A stretch of DNA of 33,601 nucleotides, taken from positions 1-33,601 of the forward strand of contig DATJQV010000090.1 of the NCBI GenBank assembly GCA_035505375.1, read 5' to 3'. Of this stretch, positions 1 to 6,815 are shown piece by piece. Source of the DNA: a bacterium (lineage in GTDB: Bacteria; Hydrothermota; Tepidihabitantia; Tepidihabitantales; Tepidihabitantaceae). Within the stretch, counting starts at the first letter, position 1. Each line of letters opens with the position of its first letter. The position numbers and the translations under genes are program-made. A model generated the notes under the pieces. That model saw nothing but the letters and a program-made list of their open reading frames with translations. It was not told the DNA's origin and ran no database searches.

Positions 1-247
1 AGGGGTCGTACTGCCCTCTCCCGATGACGTACCGCGCCAAGACCTGACCATTGACCATCTTGAGGACTTCGCCGCTATCTTCCACCGTCCAGCGCACGAT
101 CTCACTGCCCACTCTCAGGCTGCACGCGGCATTCCCGGCGGCCCATGACGAATCCAAGAGCGGTTCAGCGTCCGGAACCGATTGGCTCCAGCCGGTGCTC
201 GCGCCGATGCCCAGCACGCACACTAGAAACCCGAGTATCCTGGTCAT
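1..247 (-). CDS. N-terminus of an exported protein (cut by window edge)
   Basis: The frame opens with ATG at 247 and stays open to the window edge (82 residues visible). It starts MTRILGFLVCVLGIGASTGW, a short basic n-region followed by a hydrophobic core and a small-residue region, as in a Sec signal peptide; the mature part begins near SQSVPDAEPLL. An AAAGGA ribosome site lies a few bases upstream inside the conserved leader 248-335. It is the last of a series of minus-strand exported proteins. The visible mature part (…CSLRVGSEIVRWTVEDSGEV…) is too short to name a family. Confidence is high that this is a gene and low for any function. Confidence 0.7.
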   Translation of the reverse strand, partial: MTRILGFLVCVLGIGASTGWSQSVPDAEPLLDSSWAAGNAACSLRVGSEIVRWTVEDSGEVLKMVNGQVLARYVIGRGQYDP

Positions 248-335
248 ACACAGTCCTTTCTTCATCCGGTTCTGCTGCACCTCACGCGCAACGAGCCGGA
301 CAAGCACGAACTCGCAACTTTCGGCCTCCTTTCAC
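248..335 (-). promoter_or_regulatory. Conserved 5' leader element, copy A
   Basis: Read on the minus strand, this fills almost the whole gap between the LVIVD gene stop (348) and the ATG at 247. It aligns along its length with copies at 1678-1764 and 3924-4012. Shared blocks in order are GGAGGCC, AGTTCGTGCT, CGGCTC(C)GTTGCGC, a GCAGCAGAA/GCGGCAGA block, and AAAGGACTG just before the ATG. This copy is the most diverged. The function is unknown; it could be a cis-acting mRNA leader or a remnant of tandem gene duplication. Confidence 0.55.
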
Positions 336-347
336 TCACTAGTGGGT

Positions 348-1568
348 TTACCTTGTCACGATGACCTCGGTCACGGCCGACGGCTGATGCCCAACGGTTG
401 ACGGCCCAGAGCGGACGAAATAGACGTCAGGGGCGAGTCTGCTCACGTCGTTCGCGCCGGAATGCAGGTCGGCCACCTTGCGCCCCGCGGTGTTCAGCAG
501 TTCCGCCCCGTATACTGTATTCTGTCTACTGTCCTCTGCGCCGAGCATCAGCACTCCGCGCACGATAGTCGGCATTGGGTTCGTCGTTCGCAGATCGACG
601 TTCGGCGTTTCCTCGACTCCATCGCCAGAGTATTGGAATATCTCCAGACCTCCACTACCATCCGCGACGTAGGCATGGTGGGCAGCCACGGCCACGCCCT
701 CGGCATTGCCCGGCGTATCGTAGTATCCGAGTTCGAGCGGGTTCGCCGGGTCGGTAACCGAGATAACTCGCAGGCCGGTGCCGTCTACTACGTAGAGGTA
801 ACTTCCGGACAAGGCTGCGGCATTGGCCGAGCCAAACGTTATGATGTGCTCGACCTCAACCGGCCGCGTTGGGTCAGCGACCGATATGATGCGAACCCCG
901 GAGTCTCCATCTGTGACGTAGGCATAATTGCCTTTCACGTCAAGGCCGGCGCCACCGACCGGGAGCGCGAGGAACCCAATCTGGACCGGGTGAGCCGGCT
1001 TGGAAATCGAAATGACCCGCAGTCCGTCGTCGTAGTCCGGAACGTAGGCGCAGCTCTCAGCCACGGCCACACTGGAAGCGTTGCGCGGCGGATAGCAGTG
1101 CCCGACCTCAACCGGAACGTTGGGGTTGGCGACTGAGATGACTCGCAGTCCATTGGTGTAGTCCGCAATATAGGCGTAGCTACTTTCAACGGCAACGCCG
1201 CTTGCCCAGTACGTCTGGCAATATCCGACAGCGGTCGGATTCGCCGGGTCGGCAATCGAGACGACGCACAATCCGCTCTGCCCGTCGGCAACATAGGCAT
1301 AGCTCCCGAGCACGGCCACGTCGTAGGCCTTGTTTGACGTGTTGCAGTGGCCGACCTCGACCGGGTGCGCCGGATCGGCAATCGAGACGACCTGCAGGCC
1401 CGAATCCCAGTCTGCAATATAGGCAAAGTCGCCCCTCAGGGCCAGATCCATGGCTGAGCTCGACGTGGCGCAGTGGCCGACTAGTCTGACGTTGAGGGAA
1501 TCAGCGGCCGACGCAATGCCGACCAGCAGAAGTATCAGACAGAATGTGACTGCGGTGAATCTGCTCAT
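348..1568 (-). CDS. Secreted LVIVD-repeat beta-propeller protein with C-terminal sorting module
   Basis: 406 residues. The start is ATG at 1568, preceded by AGGAG at 7 nt spacing, and is followed by the signal peptide MSRFTAVTFCLILLLVGIAS. Residues ~25-315 hold about seven ~42-residue repeats of the form AYVADG.SGLRVISVADPA.PVEVGH, the LVIVD repeat, known to build bacterial surface propellers. A C-terminal segment (~330-406) has the GxxxADLHSGANDVSRLAPDVYFVRS pattern in short form and ends in VIVTR, like the sorting/FlgD-type tails of its neighbours. It is therefore exported and probably displayed at the cell surface or secreted. It lies downstream of a longer paralogue (1806-3923). The binding partner cannot be read from the sequence. 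Confidence 0.85.
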   Translation of the reverse strand: MSRFTAVTFCLILLLVGIASAADSLNVRLVGHCATSSSAMDLALRGDFAYIADWDSGLQVVSIADPAHPVEVGHCNTSNKAYDVAVLGSYAYVADGQSGLCVVSIADPANPTAVGYCQTYWASGVAVESSYAYIADYTNGLRVISVANPNVPVEVGHCYPPRNASSVAVAESCAYVPDYDDGLRVISISKPAHPVQIGFLALPVGGAGLDVKGNYAYVTDGDSGVRIISVADPTRPVEVEHIITFGSANAAALSGSYLYVVDGTGLRVISVTDPANPLELGYYDTPGNAEGVAVAAHHAYVADGSGGLEIFQYSGDGVEETPNVDLRTTNPMPTIVRGVLMLGAEDSRQNTVYGAELLNTAGRKVADLHSGANDVSRLAPDVYFVRSGPSTVGHQPSAVTEVIVTR

Positions 1569-1584
1569 CGTTGACTCCTGGTTA

Positions 1585-1677
1585 TTATGTGATGATCATA
1601 CGGGAGAAACACACCCGGGAAAACACGACCGGGCGCGACGCCAGCGCGCACGTTAGAAGCCTGAAACCTGTGGTCAT
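1585..1677 (-). pseudogene. Orphan start and truncated signal peptide behind leader copy B
   Basis: Leader copy B ends in GAGAGGACTGCAG followed by ATG at 1677. The frame begins MTTGFRLLTCALASRPVVFS, a plausible signal-peptide beginning, and stops after 30 codons. The intact LVIVD gene starts 17 nt later with its own ribosome site. I read this as the leftover 5' end of a lost tandem copy. It could instead be a short leader peptide; nothing in its composition favours attenuation. Confidence 0.4.
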
Positions 1678-1764
1678 CTGCAGTCCTCTCTCGCCCGCCT
1701 CTGCCGCGCCATGTGCGCGACGGAGTCGAACGAGCACGAACTTGGCCGCTACTGGCCTCCTCTC
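1678..1764 (-). promoter_or_regulatory. Conserved 5' leader element, copy B
   Basis: The minus-strand sequence is nearly the same as copy C (3924-4012): GAGAGGAGGCCAGTAGCGGC, then CAAGTTCGTGCT, then CGCGGCAGAGGCGG, then GAGGACTGCAG before an ATG. The GGCCAGTAGCGGCC block can form a small hairpin. It begins immediately after the hairpin at 1764-1789, so it would lie in the spacer of any read-through transcript from the upstream LVIVD gene. Confidence 0.55.
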
Positions 1765-1789
1765 AGGGGCGGGCCTGCGCCCGCCCCTG
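1764..1789 (-). terminator. GC-rich hairpin after the 705-aa LVIVD gene
   Basis: A perfect 11-bp stem (CAGGGGCGGGC with its complement) closes a 4-nt loop, 17 nt beyond the stop codon at 1806. There is no U-run on the minus strand, so it may be a weak terminator or an mRNA 3'-end stabiliser. The same GGGGCGGG stem core appears in the hairpins at 6667-6691 and 8551-8575. Confidence 0.5.
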
Positions 1790-1805
1790 CCTGTCTGCTG
1801 CAGAT

Positions 1806-3923
1806 TCATCTCGTCACTATGACCTTGCGGACAACTGACGCGTGAGTTTGCGCCTGCTCACGCACAAAGTACACGCCCGGCGACAACGCCCGAACATCAT
1901 TCGCGCCGACCTTCAGGTCGAGCACCTTGCGTCCCGACGCATCGAGTAATACGGCCGCCTTGCAGCCGGCCAGGTTCAGTTCACGTTTGACCACGCTGGG
2001 CCAAACGCGCAAGGACCTTGCGCTGATATGTTGAACGGGTTCGAGATCCAGACCGCTCGGTTCGGTGACAAGTCGGTAGCGGAACAGCCCACGGTTGCCG
2101 AGCGCGGCGTACAGCGTATCGTGGCTGAGCAGTAGTGCTTCGTAGCCTGGGAAGGGCGTCCGCGACTGGTACAAGCATCTCGGCTGAGCGGGTTCGGCTA
2201 CCGAGTAGACCCCAATCCAAGTCGGGACTGCAGCTACCAGAAGTGTATCCCGCACCGTGATTGCGCCCGAGCCTTGATACGGCTGTGCGTGATAGGGTAC
2301 CTGTTGAGCGCCAAGTTCGCGTGCATGAAGCCCGCCCGCGATGCTGTAGACCTTGATGGAGTCGAGCGAGTCCGAGATAGTGTAGGCGAGGGTGTCCTGT
2401 GCTGCGACGCAGGACGCCAGCCACAGTGAGTCCATCAGCCGGACGGGATTTCTCGGGTCAGACACGTCGAACACGGAGAGCTCATTGGCGCCCACCAGAA
2501 CCAGATTGCCGACCGGTACGATTGGGTCTGACCACGACTGACCATGGGCCGAGCCGAGTAGCGTAGGGTCGCGAGGGCGCGCAAGCGAGTATACCCGGAA
2601 TTCAGAGTCGGCCAGTACGTAGCAGAGCGAGTCCTTCAGCGCCGAACGCGGGAAACTGGCCTGGACCTCGGACAGCACTGATGGTCGGCCGGGGTCGCTG
2701 ACACCGAATACCACGAGGCTATCGTCAACCGAGGCGACCGCGATAGTATCGAAGGCGGAAAGCGCGAAGTTGACGTCCGGTGTGTCCAGACGGCCGACCG
2801 AAATCAGCTCGCCGGTTGGGTCGTTGCCAAGCACTGCCAGCCCGGACCGGACGCTTAAGATTGCGTCTTTACTGAGAGCGACGCCGTTGCCTGCCTGTCC
2901 GGTCGTCAGGGACGCAACGATGGCGGGCCTGGACGGATCAGCCAGATTGACCACCTGAAGCTTGCGCCAACCGGCAAGGTAGGCGATGGTGTCAACCCAT
3001 ACAACGTCGCGGCAGGGCTCACCCACGGCGGCAATCTCGTACGGGTGCGCCGCGTCAGCCACTGACACGAGTTCCAACCCCGTCCCACGATAGGCCACGG
3101 CCGCTATGGTATCTCGTACAACGAGCCGATACGGGGATGAAAAAGGCATGGTGTCGTACACACCAAGCAGTTGCCCGTTCGAAGGGTCGGTGATGTCGTA
3201 GATGCGCATGCCGCAGGAACTCCCCTGGCTTCCCATGGCGACCTGATACAGTCTGTTCCCTTCGACGGCCATGCCCGGTTCCCTCAGGTTGTCGTTGCCC
3301 CATTCGGCCAACCATCTGAGGTCCCTGGGATCAGCCACGCTGTACACCCCTACGCCACCGAGCCCGATTGACAGAAAGGCGAACGTATCTCGGACCGAGA
3401 TTCGGTACGCTATTGTCGGCGCACTGACCGAACACAGCAGAATCGGGCTGCGAGGGTCGGTCACGTCGTAACTGAGAAGGCGTTCCCAGGTGGAAACCAG
3501 CATAAGGCTGTCGCGAGCCCAAACTGTGGTGCAGGCATCCAGGTCGAGCGAACTCAGTCTCACGGGGTCGGTGGCATCGCTGATATCCCAGATCTCGATG
3601 TCCCGGTCCACACTGGGTTCCAGCATCCACGTCGCCATTGCCAGGTACAACTTCGTGCCGTCCAGCCACATGTTGCAGACCTCCGATTGACAGCGGATGC
3701 GGTCCGAGACCACTGCGGGTCGGGAAGGGTCCGCTACGTCGACTAGCAGCACGCCGCACCCGGCAGCCATGCAGACCAGATGGCGCGTCGTGTCCATGAC
3801 GACGGTTGTGCCTTCGCTGAACGGCCAGGAGCCGGCTGGCTCTAGTCCGATGGTGTCCAGTGGCAGGCCCGCTGCCTGCGGCGTGCTCATCGCGAGCACG
3901 AGAGAGAGCGCTGTTGCGATCAT
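1806..3923 (-). CDS. Large secreted LVIVD-repeat beta-propeller protein with sorting tail
   Basis: I place the start at ATG 3923 (705 aa), not at an upstream in-frame codon (3980). AAAGGA lies 8 nt before 3923, and the protein then starts with the signal peptide MIATALSLVLAMSTPQAAG. The body carries more than ten degenerate repeats of the form DTIAYLAGWRKLQVVNLADPSRPAIVA (shown in part: VVNLADPSRP, VYSVADPRDL, VFDVSDPRNP), about 42 residues each, typical of LVIVD propellers. The last ~70 residues contain LNLAGCKAAVLLDASGRKVL, then GANDVRALSPGVYFVRE, and end VRKVIVTR, a sorting/FlgD-like tail. It is a paralogue of the 348-1568 gene. A good promoter (4121-4148) and leader copy C precede it. Confidence 0.85.
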   Translation of the reverse strand: MIATALSLVLAMSTPQAAGLPLDTIGLEPAGSWPFSEGTTVVMDTTRHLVCMAAGCGVLLVDVADPSRPAVVSDRIRCQSEVCNMWLDGTKLYLAMATWMLEPSVDRDIEIWDISDATDPVRLSSLDLDACTTVWARDSLMLVSTWERLLSYDVTDPRSPILLCSVSAPTIAYRISVRDTFAFLSIGLGGVGVYSVADPRDLRWLAEWGNDNLREPGMAVEGNRLYQVAMGSQGSSCGMRIYDITDPSNGQLLGVYDTMPFSSPYRLVVRDTIAAVAYRGTGLELVSVADAAHPYEIAAVGEPCRDVVWVDTIAYLAGWRKLQVVNLADPSRPAIVASLTTGQAGNGVALSKDAILSVRSGLAVLGNDPTGELISVGRLDTPDVNFALSAFDTIAVASVDDSLVVFGVSDPGRPSVLSEVQASFPRSALKDSLCYVLADSEFRVYSLARPRDPTLLGSAHGQSWSDPIVPVGNLVLVGANELSVFDVSDPRNPVRLMDSLWLASCVAAQDTLAYTISDSLDSIKVYSIAGGLHARELGAQQVPYHAQPYQGSGAITVRDTLLVAAVPTWIGVYSVAEPAQPRCLYQSRTPFPGYEALLLSHDTLYAALGNRGLFRYRLVTEPSGLDLEPVQHISARSLRVWPSVVKRELNLAGCKAAVLLDASGRKVLDLKVGANDVRALSPGVYFVREQAQTHASVVRKVIVTR

Positions 3924-4012
3924 CTGGCAGTCCTTTCTTGTCCGCTTCTGCCGCGCCCTATGCGCAACGGAGCCGGGCAAGCACGAACTTGGCCGCTACT
4001 GGCCTCCTCTCG
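3924..4012 (-). promoter_or_regulatory. Conserved 5' leader element, copy C
   Basis: The best-preserved copy. On the minus strand it reads GAGAGGAGGCCAGTAGCGGC, CAAGTTCGTGCTTGCCCGGC, TCCGTTGCGCATAGGGCG, CGGCAGAAGCGGACAAG, AAAGGACTGCCAG and then the ATG at 3923. It sits ~100 nt inside the transcript predicted from the promoter at 4121-4148, so it would be transcribed as part of a ~190-nt 5' untranslated region. Confidence 0.6.
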
Positions 4013-4120
4013 CGATCCTGGGTTGTTGGGTCTGATTGAGCAGTTACGCACTGCCCGATGCTGCTACTGATGCGCGTCAATCACGCAGTGTTGGCTTATG
4101 GTCTCCTCAATTGCTGCACC

Positions 4121-4148
4121 AGTATAGAATTCTCATTTTCCCTGTCAA
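4121..4148 (-). promoter_or_regulatory. Sigma-70-type promoter for the 705-aa LVIVD gene
   Basis: On the minus strand: -35 TTGACA (4143-4148), 16-nt spacer, -10 TATACT (4121-4126). The predicted start is near 4113. It lies in the 178-nt gap between the TonB receptor stop (4191) and leader copy C, the only AT-rich patch in that gap. Confidence 0.65.
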
Positions 4149-4190
4149 GGGTCAACGGGGTAGACATGACTGGATCCTGGACATCGGTCG

Positions 4191-6407
4191 CTAGAACCTC
4201 CCTCCGATGCCGACGAGTGGAGTGAAGGGGATGCCGGTGGACTCGCCGGTGATGATGTTGCCGTTCTGGTCCTCGAACTGGGTCAGGTTGTACGCGTTCT
4301 GCTGGTTGTAGACATTGACTATCTCGATGTACATGTATGGGTGCAGCGGGAGCTTGGGCATCTCGTGCGAGAGTTTCAGGTCCAGCCGATTATAGACCGG
4401 CACCCGGGCCGAGTTCTTCCCGCCTTCGATGACGAACGGCGAGAGGCCGTGATTGAGGTCAGCGCTGTTGGACTCATTGGGTGAGTTCGTGTAGAGCAGG
4501 GGCGTGTAGGGCGCTCCGGTGTTGAGGCGGAATGTCGCAGCCAGAGTCCATTCGGCCCCGAAGGTCTTCTGCACCTGCAGGCTGAAGGAATGCCTGCGGT
4601 CGTACTCGTCCCAGAAGAGCATCGTATCCGTGCCCTGTTGTTTCCTGCACCACGCCAGCCCATAAGTCAGCCAGCCGCTCCACGAGGGAGGAAGTGAGGA
4701 GGGAGGAGTGAGGAAGGAGGAAGGGTAGGAAGCGGTGAGCTCGATGCCGCGCGCGTAGCCGTAGCCCTGGTTCCCAGGGTCATAGACGTTGTCCTGTCCA
4801 TCCGTCTTCCAGGTCGGCAGGCGGGAGTAATCCTTGATGTAGCCTTCGAGCGTGAGGCTGATGCTCTTCGCGAGCTTGAACTCGCTTGAGACGGAGTAGT
4901 GGTCGGCCTGCTTGGCCGCGAGCGCCCCGGTCTCGAACAACTTGTAGTCGTCGTACTGCTGGTCGAACACGAACGAAGCGCACGAGTTACGCAGGAAGCT
5001 GTATGAGTTCTGGTAGAGCCGGCGATATCCGGCCTTCAGGGTGATGTTGTCGGTGATGAAGTAGCTCGCCACGGCCCGCGGCTGCAGCACTCTGTCCGGA
5101 GCCCAGCTCACGTCCTCATACCTGAACCCGAGGTCAAGGCCGACCTGCTTCAAGAGCTTGAGATTCATCGCCGCATAGACGGCCCAGGTATTGTCCGCAC
5201 GTTGGAGGACTTGCGGAGTGAGGAGGTCGCCCGTAAACCCGTCCTTGCCCAACACCGCTCCCCAGTCCAGCTCCAGTTCGTCGGAGACAGTGCCGGTGGC
5301 ATCAAGCCGCAGGCCATACTCCGACTGCTGCGTGGTCGCCGTGCCCGACCAGACCGAGGGCGTCAGGTCGAAGTCGTGACTGCTGGAGTAGAAGGTCAGG
5401 TCGCTCTTTACCTTGCCCAGGTCCGATTCGATGCTGGCGGCCATCGACGTGCCGGACTCGTGCATGTCCTCCTCGACCCCCAGCAGGTCGGAGACGATGT
5501 GGTCGGAGCCGTTGACCACGGTCAGTCTGATCCGGTTCGGCCCGTAGAGCGGCATGGACGCCTGCGCATTCACGTCCGAGTACGACGGCTGGGTGTTGGT
5601 GCCCGCGCCCATCGGCCCGAATTGCACGTAGTAGAACGTCCGGCGATACGATGCCAGGTAGTCGATGTCACCGAGATTGCCGACGTAGGCGGCTTTCATG
5701 TTCATCGGGTCGTAGGCCCAGGCGCCCTCGCCGTGCTCGCTCCGCTTCGGCTCCATCACCGCCACACTCGACAGCGCGTCGCCGTACTGCGACGGGAACA
5801 CGCTGGGATAGAAGGTCACCTTGCTGACGATGTCGGGATTGATGACGGACGAGAATCCGAGCAGGTGGTAAGGCCAGAGCAACTCGGTGTTGCCGAACCA
5901 GACCGAACTCTCGTCCGGCTCGCCGCCGCGCACCGCATAAGTCCCGCTCCATTCCCCGCGCGCACTCTGCCCCACTCCGGGCAGGAAGGCCAGCGACCGC
6001 ACCGGGTCCTGCACGAAACCGCCCGCGTTGCGCGACAACTGCTCAGAGCTGATCTCGCGCTCGCTGACCTTTTCCTCTCCGCGCCGCGACCGCACGTCCA
6101 CGCCCTGCACCGGAATCACGCGCACCCTCAGGCGGAAAGCCACCCGTGCCACGCCATAGGCCGGCACGTCCACAGCGATGGTCTCCGGCTCGAAAGCGAC
6201 GTGGCTGGCCACCAGGCGCCACGAACCAGCATTGACCGGCCCGAGCACGAACCCGCCATTCTGCCCGGTCGAGGCCCCTTCACTGGTGGCCAATATAACG
6301 ACGTTAGCGCCCGGGACGACGTCGCCCGACGCGCTATCCACGACCGTGCCGCGCAGCAGCCCGGTCTGTCCGGCCAAGATTACTGTAAGTAGGTAGCTAG
6401 CGAACAA
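4191..6407 (-). CDS. TonB-dependent outer-membrane receptor with carboxypeptidase-regulatory N-domain
   Basis: 738 residues. A hydrophobic leader without a basic n-region (MFASYLLTVILAGQTG) precedes a CarboxypepD_reg-like beta-sandwich (~20-100: GTVVDSASGDVVPGANVVI). A plug domain follows (~115-225, with VRSLAFLPGVGQSARGEWSG and YAVRGGEPDESSVWF), then a 22-strand-type barrel to the terminal GIGGRF. A C-terminal Phe is the usual mark of a BAM-assembled outer-membrane protein. SusC/BtuB-like architecture implies TonB-driven uptake of a large or scarce ligand, which cannot be named. The start is TTG at 6407, because TAA stands in frame at 6417-6419. An AAGGAGGTG at 6441-6449 is too far upstream and lies inside the promoter. 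A purine-rich repeat has entered the barrel region (4685-4729). No TonB/ExbBD genes are nearby. Confidence 0.88.
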   Translation of the reverse strand: MFASYLLTVILAGQTGLLRGTVVDSASGDVVPGANVVILATSEGASTGQNGGFVLGPVNAGSWRLVASHVAFEPETIAVDVPAYGVARVAFRLRVRVIPVQGVDVRSRRGEEKVSEREISSEQLSRNAGGFVQDPVRSLAFLPGVGQSARGEWSGTYAVRGGEPDESSVWFGNTELLWPYHLLGFSSVINPDIVSKVTFYPSVFPSQYGDALSSVAVMEPKRSEHGEGAWAYDPMNMKAAYVGNLGDIDYLASYRRTFYYVQFGPMGAGTNTQPSYSDVNAQASMPLYGPNRIRLTVVNGSDHIVSDLLGVEEDMHESGTSMAASIESDLGKVKSDLTFYSSSHDFDLTPSVWSGTATTQQSEYGLRLDATGTVSDELELDWGAVLGKDGFTGDLLTPQVLQRADNTWAVYAAMNLKLLKQVGLDLGFRYEDVSWAPDRVLQPRAVASYFITDNITLKAGYRRLYQNSYSFLRNSCASFVFDQQYDDYKLFETGALAAKQADHYSVSSEFKLAKSISLTLEGYIKDYSRLPTWKTDGQDNVYDPGNQGYGYARGIELTASYPSSFLTPPSSLPPSWSGWLTYGLAWCRKQQGTDTMLFWDEYDRRHSFSLQVQKTFGAEWTLAATFRLNTGAPYTPLLYTNSPNESNSADLNHGLSPFVIEGGKNSARVPVYNRLDLKLSHEMPKLPLHPYMYIEIVNVYNQQNAYNLTQFEDQNGNIITGESTGIPFTPLVGIGGRF
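4685..4729. repeat. Purine-rich GGAGG/GAGTGAGGA repeat inside the TonB receptor
   Basis: The plus strand is a run of GGAGGAAGTGAGGAGGGAGG-type units with no pyrimidine except a few T. In the gene it encodes SSFLTPPSSLPPS, a Pro/Ser stretch between two aromatic barrel segments (ASYP… and SWSGWLTYGLAW). It is multiple-of-three compatible and so tolerated, probably in a loop. Confidence 0.6.
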
Positions 6408-6432
6408 ACACGGTGTTTACTCGATACGCCCT

Positions 6433-6461
6433 ATCTTAGCCACCTCCTTGCCCGCCGTCAA
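6433..6461 (-). promoter_or_regulatory. Promoter of the TonB receptor gene
   Basis: On the minus strand: -35 TTGACG (6456-6461), 17-nt spacer, -10 TAAGAT (6433-6438). The predicted transcript would start near 6426, only ~19 nt before the TTG start codon. A strong-looking AAGGAGGTG lies inside the spacer, so it would not be in the mRNA. Confidence 0.55.
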
Positions 6462-6492
6462 GCCGAGCGTAGTCCCCCAGAACCGATATTGA

Positions 6493-6520
6493 AGCCACGA
6501 AAGCACGAAAGACACGAAAC
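6493..6520 (-). repeat. Dispersed CTTTCGTGCTTTCGTGGC repeat, copy 1
   Basis: Read on the minus strand, these 28 bases (beginning GTTTCGTGTC and ending TTTCGTGGCT) are identical to 27483-27510 and differ at one base from 27387-27414. This sits in the 303-nt gene-free stretch 6408-6710, which otherwise holds a promoter and the start of the 3' cassette. Confidence 0.75.
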
Positions 6521-6638
6521 AAATGGGTGTAGGATGCCACAAGTCCGTTTCACTCCGTTTTGGCCTCAGGGGCCCCTGTCTGACAGTGCGTGTCTTCGTG
6601 GCCGTCTATTTCGGATTCAGGGTAGTCTGCGGTCATTA

Positions 6639-6815
6639 GGAATCATCAGGTTGCTGCCCAAATGGCAGGGGCGGGTCAAAGACCCGCCCCTGTGAACCGT
6701 TTGGTTCGGTCTAGTGCTCGATGATGAGCTTCTGCGTGGTGCTGAAGCCGTCGGTCGCGACCTTAACCAGGTACACGCCCGCGTCCAGCTTGCGCAGGTC
6801 GAGATTCGCGGTACC
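6639..6815 (-). repeat. 177-bp 3' cassette, copy 1 (sorting tail, stop and terminator)
   Basis: This matches 8523-8699 over 177 bases without an indel and with about five mismatches, four of them outside the hairpin and coding part. It covers the last ~35 codons of the CARDB protein (NLDLRKLDAGVYLVKVATDG… to KLIIEH), the stop codon and the hairpin 6667-6691. Upstream of 6815 the two genes diverge sharply. Confidence 0.9.
6667..6691 (-). terminator. Hairpin terminator of the CARDB protein gene
   Basis: A perfect 11-bp inverted repeat AGGGGCGGGTC / GACCCGCCCCT with an AAA loop, ~20 nt after the stop. It is not followed by a U-run on the minus strand (TGCCATTTGG). An identical hairpin follows the 2,254-aa gene. 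Confidence 0.6.

Noticed and set aside
4073-4081. GCGCGTCAA, also at 15561, 32834 and 32940, as an operator
   Set aside because: Two of the four copies belong to one tandem repeat and the rest show no consistent position relative to promoters.
5202-6392. 396-aa plus-strand ORF opposite the TonB receptor
   Set aside because: It is a high-GC shadow frame of a receptor with clear domains; composition is His/Arg-rich and has no motif.
6441-6450. AAGGAGGTG as the ribosome site of the TonB receptor, with a GTG start at 6443
   Set aside because: The frame from that GTG meets TAA at 6417-6419 before the receptor frame, and the motif lies between the -35 and -10 boxes. A base error there cannot be excluded.
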